Of a stretch of 52,896 nucleotides of DNA, positions 45,484 to 52,896 are shown in pieces; the first letter of the stretch is position 1; every line of letters starts with the position of its first letter. The notes under the pieces are model-generated. The model made no database searches and was not told the DNA's origin. It worked only from the letters and a program-made list of their open reading frames with translations. Origin of the DNA: Ectocarpus siliculosus (taxonomy: Eukaryota > Sar > Phaeophyceae > Ectocarpales > Ectocarpaceae). Position numbers and translations under genes: made by a program. The DNA is taken from positions 1 through 52,896 of the forward strand of contig FN649752.1 of assembly GCA_000310025.1 (NCBI GenBank). The letters are read 5' to 3'.

Positions 45484-46055
45484 ATCAAAAGTCTTTTTTT
45501 TCCGTCTGTGGAGTTTTCAGTAGCATAGCGGACCCCTTGCCCGACCGGGTCGAAAAGGCCGATCTCAGCCCACACTGCGAACCTCCGAGAACTACCAGCA
45601 GTTCTGGGTAGCTGAGACGATTTCAAGACCTCTCACAGTCGTTTGAGCATCTATCGCTTGCTGTGGGGCGATAACCAGTTTCTCCGTCGACAAGAAGATC
45701 TGCGTTACATCGTCACATCGGAACGACCAGATTGGTTGACTTGTCGTTGAGGGTCCTCTTTTTATAGATCTTTTTGTATAAGAGTCGTCTTCATTTTTTT
45801 CGCCGCCCGCGCCAACCCTTCTTTTTACAGATCTTTTTATATAGAGTCGTCTTCTTTTTTTCGCCGCCCGCCCCAAGCCTTGCTTGCTTCTCTCGTGTCC
45901 CGCGCTATATTTTATTTTTCCGCTTGCTTTTTGGGGTCCGCCGGTCATCCGCCCACCACCCATTAGTTCAGTTTTAAATGTTGTTGTTGTTGTTGTTGTT
46001 GTTGTTGTCTTCGCATTAAAAACCGTTCAGATCTCTCTCTACCCAGTACCTTCAT
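45484..46055 (+). repeat. Unclassified repeat R1-R2, contiguous copy
   Basis: It starts ATCAAAAGTCTTTTTT and ends CAGTACCTTCAT. R1 (45484-45903) recurs at 48325-48752 and R2 (45904-46055) at 50128-50275, with nearly identical sequence. R1 includes the hairpin AGAACTACCAGCAGTTCT. R2 includes a (GTT)n run. No coding potential or paired LTRs were identified, so the class is unknown. Confidence 0.88.
45759..45880. repeat. Tandem duplication of ~60 bp within R1
   Basis: CTTTTTATAGATCTTTTTGT, GAGTCGTCTTC and TTTTTTTCGCCGCCCGC occur twice head to tail; the same duplication is present in the copy at 48604-48725. Confidence 0.9.
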
Positions 46056-46068
46056 TTGTTGAAAGCAA

Positions 46069-46087
46069 GCCGACGAATATCGTCGGC
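46069..46087. repeat. Short hairpin palindrome
   Basis: GCCGACGAATATCGTCGGC is an 8-bp perfect stem around ATA, just past the end of R2. Confidence 0.7.
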
Positions 46088-46307
46088 GTTGCTAGTCCCA
46101 AGCTTTATATTTTTATTTTAGTCGCGTGTTGCGCGTGTGCTGACACCACGAACGGGAAGGACCTTAATTAGCCGACACACTACGCAATAATGGTCGTGAT
46201 GGACGCGGGTACGCAATAAAAAAACAACACATACATCCGATCCTCGGGAATCACGAAATGCAACGTCTACATACACACGGTAGGCACTCTGTCTGTCCCT
46301 TTAACAC

Positions 46308-47626
46308 GGTACGTACTGCTTTTGCCTACCACTCACTCTCGTCCTCTCGTCCGCATCAACAACAAACAATGCAACTTGCCGCACAACAAGAGCCATCCCT
46401 GCAGGAAAAGCTGTACAAACAAGCAAAAAGCAGCTCCTGCTGCGGTAAGCTGCTGCTGTATGTACCATTTTTCAGCACGCACGAACAACAGATACAGCAC
46501 AGGCGAAAGAGCTGAGTCTGCCTGTCTGTGTCTGCGTCGGCGTGAGTAGGGGTGGGTGTGAGGTATCGATAGAGTAACGACAGGATGTTTTTTTATGTTT
46601 ATTCTTCTTAATATGACACAACGAATCCATCTCCATCATAGAAAAGAGTCTGAGACAGATTAGCAATGAATTCATTGTGTATGGCATCTCGACGAGTATC
46701 GTCGCGTTGCCTGTCTGAAGCTTTCGATTTTTGCAGCGGGTAACAATCAAGGTAGACACCAAGAAGATGCCCGATGAGCACACAGGAACCGGGGGACCCC
46801 AAAAAACAAAAGCATGAAAAACAAAAGAAAGAAAGAAGCGAGAACAAACGAGTCAGACGCGACAGGCTTCAGGGAGGAGGCAAAAGAGCGCATAGAAGAA
46901 AAGCACCGTCGCCGCTCGCTCCGGACCGCTGGAAACTCTCACATAGCACTACATATGGAGCAAATATTAGGTAGGGCCCAAGTCCATTGCTTGGCATAAC
47001 GCCCATCGCTTCACATGCAGCAGCCGGATGCACGGGTAGCCTCTTACTCAGCAAAAAGCGAAACGACTGCGGTTGGTTGACGTTCGATGTTGTTGGGACC
47101 CTACCGGCGAAAGGCGAGAGAGAGAGAAAGAGAGGTAGACAAAAATACGAGAGCGGAGAGAAGACAAGGCATTGACTCTCTCGAGAAGAGAAGGCATTGA
47201 CTCTCTCGAGAAGAGAAGGCATTGACTCTGTCGAGAAGACACTCACTCTCGTCCCTCTGGCCCGCCGCAGGCTGTCAGACATGATGTCACGTTGTGTATC
47301 GAACGGCGATATCCGATGTCGGCTCAGCAACAGCAAACAAGCACAACAACAAACAAATATAGTCAGTCGCCGTGTGCGAGCTGTGGACTACTATCTTGTT
47401 GTAGGAAGTGAGAACTAAAAAGAGCACGACTACATAGCACCACGGACGAACTATTATCGCAATACGCTTGCCGTCCGCCATAGATGCGCACCGCTGCACG
47501 AACGAGCTGTTGGTTATCATACCTCACTACGTAGTATCTAAGATTGTGCTGCCATCTAGCTTACCTATCGCTCAAATTACGACTACGCAGCAGACTCAAG
47601 GCAAGGAAGCAACACGCGTGCCGATG
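46308..47626. repeat. Repeat body with diverged inverted matches to 48826-50112
   Basis: 46308-46480 matches the complement of 48826-48965 (GTACGTACTGCTTTTGCC, CTCTCGTCCTCTCGTCCGCA). 46785-47626 matches the complement of about 49300-50112 (GACGCGACAGGCTTCAGGGA, GTTGACGTTCGATGTTGTTG). Identity is moderate with many indels, so these are older duplicates of the same family than the 700-bp arms. Confidence 0.75.
47163..47236. repeat. ~25-bp tandem repeat, three units
   Basis: GAGAAGA(C/G)AAGGCATTGACTCT followed by (C/G)TC is repeated three times. Confidence 0.92.
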
Positions 47627-48326
47627 CATACCAACCATGCATGCAGCAAAACAAAACAAGGCGGACCGTCTGTTGTTGTTTGTCTCTTCAACTGACTGTG
47701 CTGCCGACAACGACACTGGAAAAAAGTAGGAGACGCGCATCGCCTACGCGAGCAACGCGTGCAGCCCAAAAAAACAGAGACGATAACCTTACGACCTTTC
47801 TTTTCAGCACATTCCGAGCATATACTGCAGCAACCGCAAGTATGTGTACAGCAGCAGCCGCATGTTGTGTACAACAACGGTCACTCAGGAAGAAAATCAC
47901 AACAACAAACAAACGCAAAAAAAAAAAGGTGGTGGCGCGCAGCACGCAGGACCCTCTTTCGCTTTGAACCGGCCATTCCCATGGCGAAACAGACAAGGTA
48001 CAGCAGTGAAGGCCGACTCTTGCCGGCCCCAGGAGGCGGAAGCTGCTACAACTCGGGGACGGGTCATGATTTGCGATTGATTCCTCACCGAACGGATATC
48101 GAACGATGACACTACTGTTTCAACTAGCTTCAGAAAAGCTTCAAAATTAATTGTGAAACTTGCATAGAGATGGCAAGTAAACACCCCGTTCCAAAGAATA
48201 TCTGTCGTTGATTTTTATTGACTTGCGGACCTTTCGGGGCCAGTTTGTTTTAGCGTACCTCTTTAGGGTGAGTTAGCCTGTGACCACGGGAATCGACCGC
48301 GTCAAGTGTTGGATCAGTACGCACAT
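47627..48326. repeat. Left arm of near-perfect 700-bp inverted repeat
   Basis: It matches the complement of 50276-50976. I found only one substitution (GGTGAGTT versus GGTAAGTT) and one T indel near 48150 in about 700 bp, so roughly 99.7% identity by eye. It ends ...GTACGCACAT, directly against R1. Confidence 0.95.
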
Positions 48327-48752
48327 CAAAAGTCTTTTTTTTCGTCTGTGGAGTTTTCAGTAGCATAGCGGACCCACCCCTTGCCCGACCGGGTCGAAAA
48401 GGCCGATCTCAGCCCACACTGCGAACCTCCGAGAACTACCAGCAGTTCTGGGTGGGTAGCTGAGACGATTTCAAGACCTCTCACAGTCGTTTGAGCATCT
48501 ATCGCTTGCTGTGGGGCGATAACCAGTTTCTCCGTCGACAAGAAGATCTGCGTTACATCGTCACATCGGAACGACCAGATTGGTTGACTTGTCGTTGAGG
48601 GTCCTCTTTTTATAGATCTTTTTGTATAAGAGTCGTCTTCATTTTTTTCGCCGCCCGCGCCAACCCTTCTTTTTACAGATCTTTTTATATAGAGTCGTCT
48701 TCTTTTTTTCGCCGCCCGCCCCAAGCCTTGCTTGCTTCTCTCGTGTCCCGCG
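48325..48752 (+). repeat. R1, second copy
   Basis: A near-identical direct copy of 45484-45903. It differs by small insertions (CACC after GGACC, GGGT before AGCTGAG) and is cut off at GTGTCCCGCG, where the other copy continues into R2. Confidence 0.93.
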
Positions 48753-48975
48753 CCAAGCCTTGCTTGCTGGCTACGCTTCTCTCGAGATGCTGACCGACCT
48801 CAGCACACAGCTGGACATTCTGTGTACATACAGCAGGAGCTGCTTTTGTTCTGTTGTTGCAACTTTCTGCATGGATGGCTCTTTTGTGGTGCGAAAATTA
48901 GCATTTATTGTTGTTGTTGATGTGCGGACGAGAGGACGAGAGTGGTAGGCAAAAGCAGTACGTACCTGCAAATCT

Positions 48976-49071
48976 CCGGCAACTACCAGCAGTTCTGGGT
49001 AGCTGAGACGATTTCAAGACCTCTCACAGTCGTTTGAGCAGCTATCGCTCGCTGTGGGGCGATAACCAGTG
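48976..49071 (+). repeat. R1, partial third copy
   Basis: It carries ACTACCAGCAGTTCTGGGTA through GGGGCGATAACCAGT, then diverges. Confidence 0.88.
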
Positions 49072-50112
49072 ATTTTGTGATTTTCTTCCTTAGTCTATAG
49101 TGACCGTTGTACACATGCGGTGGCTGCTGTTATGCTCGGAAGATGCTGCAAAGGTCATAAGGTTATCGTCTCTGTCGCTTGGGCTGCACGCCGTGCTCGC
49201 GTAGGAGATGCGCATTCCTCATTTTTTCTCTGTGCCGATATCCATGAAGAAAAGCAACGGCAGCACGGTTGAAGATACAGACAACAGACGGTCCGCCATA
49301 CCCTTTTTTTTTTCTTCTCTTACATGCATGGATGGGTGGTAAAGCATCGCAAGCGTGTTGCTGCCTTACTTACCTTTAGTGTGCTGCGTAGTCGTAATTT
49401 GAGCGATAAGGGGTAGATGGCAGGACAACAATCTTATTTGCGTAGTGAGGTTTGACAACTGGTCGTTCGTGGAACGGTGCGCGTCTATCGCGACGGCAAG
49501 CGTATTGAGAAAATAGTTCGTCCGTGGTGCTTCTCGTCATCATTTTCTATTTCGTTGTCACTTCATACTTCATACCACAAGTGATGAAAGAGAGTCTCCA
49601 CAGTTAGTTCGGAAACGGCGACTATATTTGGTTTGTTGCGTTTGTTGTTGCTGAGCACACATCGGATGTCGTCGTTCGTTACAGCCTGCGGTGGGCCACA
49701 GGGACGAGAGTGAGTGTCTTCGGTTAGGGTCTCGAGAGTTAATTAATGCCTTCTCTACGCTTTCTTATGTTGATCTACGTAGTAGTAGCACCTGTCTCTC
49801 CTTCTCGCCTATTATCGCCGTTGGGGTCCCAACAACATCGAACGTCAACCGCAATCGTTTTTCTTCTTGCTGAGTAAGAGGCTATTTGTGTAGTACGTAC
49901 CCGGCTGCTGTATGTGAGGCGATGGGCGCTGCCTCTTTACTTGAAGCAACGGGGGCATGGCCCCTATAATGTTTGCTGCATGCTGTGCTATGTGACAGCT
50001 TCCAGCGGTTCAGAGCGGCGACGGTGGTTTTCGTATGCTCTCTTTTGCCACCTCCCTGAAGCCTGTCGCGTCTGGCTCACTTGTCTTTGTCGTCCCTTCT
50101 TCTTTTTCTTTT
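49050..50112. repeat. Diverged inverted counterpart of 46785-47905
   Basis: Matched blocks on the complement include GATTTTCTTCCT, ATGCTCGGAA, AGACGGTCCGCC, GCAAGCGTATTG and CCTCCCTGAAGCCTGTCGCG. It lies between R1 and R2 of the interrupted copy. Confidence 0.72.
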
Positions 50113-50127
50113 TTTTCTTAACATAGT

Positions 50128-50275
50128 CTATATTTTATTTTTCCGCTTGCTTTTTGGGGTCCGCCGGTCATCCGCCCACCACCCATTAGTTCAGTTTTAA
50201 ATGTTGTTGTTGTTGTTGTTGTTGTTGTCTTCGCATTAAAAACCGTTCAGATCTCTCTCTACCCAGTACCTTCAT
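50128..50275 (+). repeat. R2, second copy
   Basis: A near-identical copy of 45904-46055, including the (GTT)n run, ending CAGTACCTTCAT. Confidence 0.93.
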
Positions 50276-50976
50276 ATGTGCGTACTGATCCAACACTTGA
50301 CGCGGTCGATTCCCGTGGTCACAGGCTAACTTACCCTAAAGAGGTACGCTAAAACAAACTGGCCCCGAAAGGTCCGCAAGTCAATAAAAATCAACGACAG
50401 ATATTCTTTGGAACGGGGTGTTTACTTGCCATCTCTATGCAAGTTTCACAAATTAATTTTGAAGCTTTTCTGAAGCTAGTTGAAACAGTAGTGTCATCGT
50501 TCGATATCCGTTCGGTGAGGAATCAATCGCAAATCATGACCCGTCCCCGAGTTGTAGCAGCTTCCGCCTCCTGGGGCCGGCAAGAGTCGGCCTTCACTGC
50601 TGTACCTTGTCTGTTTCGCCATGGGAATGGCCGGTTCAAAGCGAAAGAGGGTCCTGCGTGCTGCGCGCCACCACCTTTTTTTTTTTGCGTTTGTTTGTTG
50701 TTGTGATTTTCTTCCTGAGTGACCGTTGTTGTACACAACATGCGGCTGCTGCTGTACACATACTTGCGGTTGCTGCAGTATATGCTCGGAATGTGCTGAA
50801 AAGAAAGGTCGTAAGGTTATCGTCTCTGTTTTTTTGGGCTGCACGCGTTGCTCGCGTAGGCGATGCGCGTCTCCTACTTTTTTCCAGTGTCGTTGTCGGC
50901 AGCACAGTCAGTTGAAGAGACAAACAACAACAGACGGTCCGCCTTGTTTTGTTTTGCTGCATGCATGGTTGGTATG
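50276..50976. repeat. Right arm of near-perfect 700-bp inverted repeat
   Basis: Complement of 47627-48326. It directly follows R2, and that junction is also preserved in the diverged copy at 9927-10060. Confidence 0.95.
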
Positions 50977-51524
50977 TGTTGAGGCAACAGCACTGTCACT
51001 GCAGTTGCTGTACAGCTATTCCTTCAGCTGTGGCTACAAAGTAGCTGGCATGTGATGCGAGGTTAGGTAGGCAAACACACAGAGTGATATTATTATCCAC
51101 ACAGACGCCCAAGCTGTCTTCACCTGACGGTTACAGACTTGGCAACGCCTTCACAATACCGCATAAACCCATGCAGTAGAATAGAGTCGTTCTTGTACCG
51201 CAATTACTCCAAAGTAGATCCGTCTTCACCCCCTTCTCATCCAACATGTCCTCTCAAGAACTACGTCATTCTAGTACCTATGCATCAGATCCAATTCTCT
51301 CTCAATGTCCTCTCGAAAACAATATCCATGTCCTCTCGAAACAATGCTATCTTAAGAACTTCTGTCTCAATATCAATTGTTTTGCCTTTCTCAGCTGCGT
51401 TGCATCAGCAGCGATTTATTTTCCTTCGACACAAATCTCCCGAATTTTCTTCTAACATATACACACACATACACCATCCAACCCTCAAGACATAAAGTCT
51501 GATTACGAAGAAGAGGGGAGGTGA
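50977..51524. other. Flank between the repeat mosaic and copia pol; possible copia 3' region
   Basis: No gene is seen. Read with the copia element (minus strand), GAGAGGACAT occurs three times within about 100 bp (51246-51340), which could be LTR or untranslated sequence. No LTR pair can be tested, because the other end lies outside the window. Confidence 0.4.
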
Positions 51525-52896
51525 TCAAACTCCTAACAGCATGCCACGGGCGCGGAGAAACTCCGACGGGTTTAGCCCTTTCGTAAAAATGTCCGCTTTC
51601 TGAAGCGACGTCGATATTTGCTTCACGTCTACGACTCCATCAGCTACCAGCGACCTTACGTGGTGAAACTTTACGTCAATGTGCTTCGTCCTTGGGGTGA
51701 TACGGAAGCTACGAGTTAATTTTAGAGCTCCCGAGTTGTCCTCCCACACCACGGTTGCTTCTTCCTGAGTCTGATTTATGGTGTCCAGCAGGTGGCGGAA
51801 GTACTTGATGATGTTGCACCCCTTCGACAAAGCCACGAACTCTGCTTCAACGGAAGAGGTCGCCACCACCGTCTGCTTGGATGATGTCCATTCCACCGGT
51901 CCACCAGCGAAGTACAACACGACTCCCGTGGTGGAGTAGCCCTTGTCTAGGTCGCCTGCAAAATCTGAGTCGACAAACGCCGTAATGACGTTTCCATCTC
52001 CGGCGTCCTCGCCGTAGCGTACACCGATTGATATCGTACCTTTCAGGTACCTGAGTACGCGTTTGAGTTTCTGCATCGCCCTCGGACCTGGTTTCGCCAT
52101 ACTCCGCGTCAGAACCATTACGGAGTGAGTAATGTCGGGCCTTGTGCACCTGCTGAGATATAGAAGCGAGCCTGTGGCGGAGCGGAAATATGTGGTATCC
52201 TCCGCTGACAGCACCTCGTCCTCCAAGACGGACACCGGTCCAGCCTCAGACGGAGAATGTCGTCGGACGCGCGTCGGCCATGCCGAACTTGTCCAACACT
52301 GCGTTGGTATACGCTTCCTGTTCCAAAAGAATCGTCCCTGCGGCTCTGTCTCGGTTGATTCCCATACCGAGTAGGAATCTGGCTCCTCCCAGGTCCACCG
52401 TTTCGAAACGCTCATTCAGCTGATCGACTATGCTCAGCACTTTGTTCTCGCCCTCCCCGGTCAGCAGAATGTCATCCACATAAACGAGAAGGAGCACATC
52501 TCCGTCGTCCAGGATGTACAAGCACGGTTCAGCGGTGCTCTCAACAAATCCGATCTTCAGGAGAAAGTCGTGCAGAGTGCCCCACCAGCCTTTTGGGGAA
52601 AAACGCAACCCGTAAAGCCATGCTCTGAGCTTCCAGACTTGCCTGGCTCTCCCGCTGTCGCACGAGAATCCTTCCGGGGGAATGACGTACACTGGTTTCG
52701 ATCTCGGTTCCATCCTCGCGTGGAGGAACGCCGTCCTGATGTCGGCTTGGCGAAGAACAAGTCCATTCTTGGCTGCATGCGCAACTATCAGATGGACGGC
52801 TTGGAGAGACGCTACCGGTGCAGCATTGTCGGTTCCGGTCTCAGCTTCGTAAAATCCTTGCACTACGATTCTCGATTTCTGTCGCACAGCGATGCC
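51525..52896 (-). mobile_element. Ty1/copia pol (RT and RNase H), one frameshift, runs off right edge
   Basis: From the right edge leftward, the first frame (to the stop at 52246) shows the copia reverse transcriptase: RIVVQGF, LRQADIRTAFLHARM, VWKLRAWLYGLRFSPKGWW and the catalytic YVDDILLTG. The second frame (about 52290 down to the stop at 51525) continues with DTTYFRSATGSLLYLSRCTR, VDSDFAGDLDKGYSTTG, SSVEAEFVALS, VWEDNSGAL, RTKHIDVKFHHVR and ADIFTKGL, the RNase H end of copia pol. The two frames meet near 52250, where a 1-nt indel breaks the reading frame. Apart from this the copy looks well preserved. Gag, protease and integrase lie outside. Confidence 0.93.

Noticed and set aside
47759-48109. 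A 116-residue frame conserved identically at 50494-50844
   Set aside because: The identity is explained by the near-perfect inverted DNA repeat. The frame is low-complexity (poly-Q and K-rich) and its antisense frames are equally conserved, so there is no evidence of coding.

Overview
This window reads as nuclear DNA of a eukaryote with long introns. My best guess is a stramenopile of the brown-algal (Ectocarpus-like) type. The grounds are short GC-rich exons split by introns of 0.25-4.7 kb, GT-AG junctions (often GTGAGx or GTGCGx donors and pyrimidine-CAG acceptors), abundant LINE, gypsy, copia and unclassified repeats, and gene families (alpha-kinase with a vWA domain, ESCRT-II) that are eukaryotic. 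Species assignment is inference. No bacterial operon, tRNA, rRNA or CRISPR signal was found.

Layout. 1-1.9 kb: LINE reverse transcriptase on the minus strand, running off the left edge. 1.9-3.2 kb: a 1.27-kb foldback element with terminal and internal inverted repeats. 5.5-7.8 kb: a four-transmembrane (4-TM) gene (A). 11.4-17.3 kb: a minus-strand 2OG-Fe(II) oxygenase whose single visible intron (4.7 kb) holds a broken gypsy pol fragment, a palindrome and a MITE-like element. 19.2-20.7 kb: a second 4-TM gene (B), a paralogue of A with the same intron positions and phases. 21.7-21.9 kb: poly-G run and a 100-N assembly gap. 22.6-26.0 kb: VPS36, the GLUE-domain subunit of ESCRT-II, four exons. 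28.9-31.2 kb: minus-strand ankyrin-repeat gene, partial. 33.6-40.2 kb: a seven-exon minus-strand gene for a 794-residue vWA plus alpha-kinase protein. 44.1-45.1 kb: a gene with an array of psi-K-x-E (SUMO-consensus-like) repeats whose 5' part carries frame-breaking indels. 45.5-51.0 kb: a nested mosaic of one unclassified repeat family, including a nearly perfect 700-bp inverted repeat. 51.5 kb to the right edge: copia pol (RT and RNase H) on the minus strand with one frameshift.

The exon-intron models were built by hand from open frames, conserved motifs, GT/AG signals and reading-phase agreement. For VPS36 and the kinase every junction agrees in phase. The host genes look like ordinary housekeeping or signalling genes and do not form one pathway. 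The most unusual signals are non-coding: a 10-mer, TACTGCTGTA or its complement, found at least 15 times and mostly in introns; a MITE-like family with all three copies in introns; and the large fresh inverted repeat near 48-51 kb.
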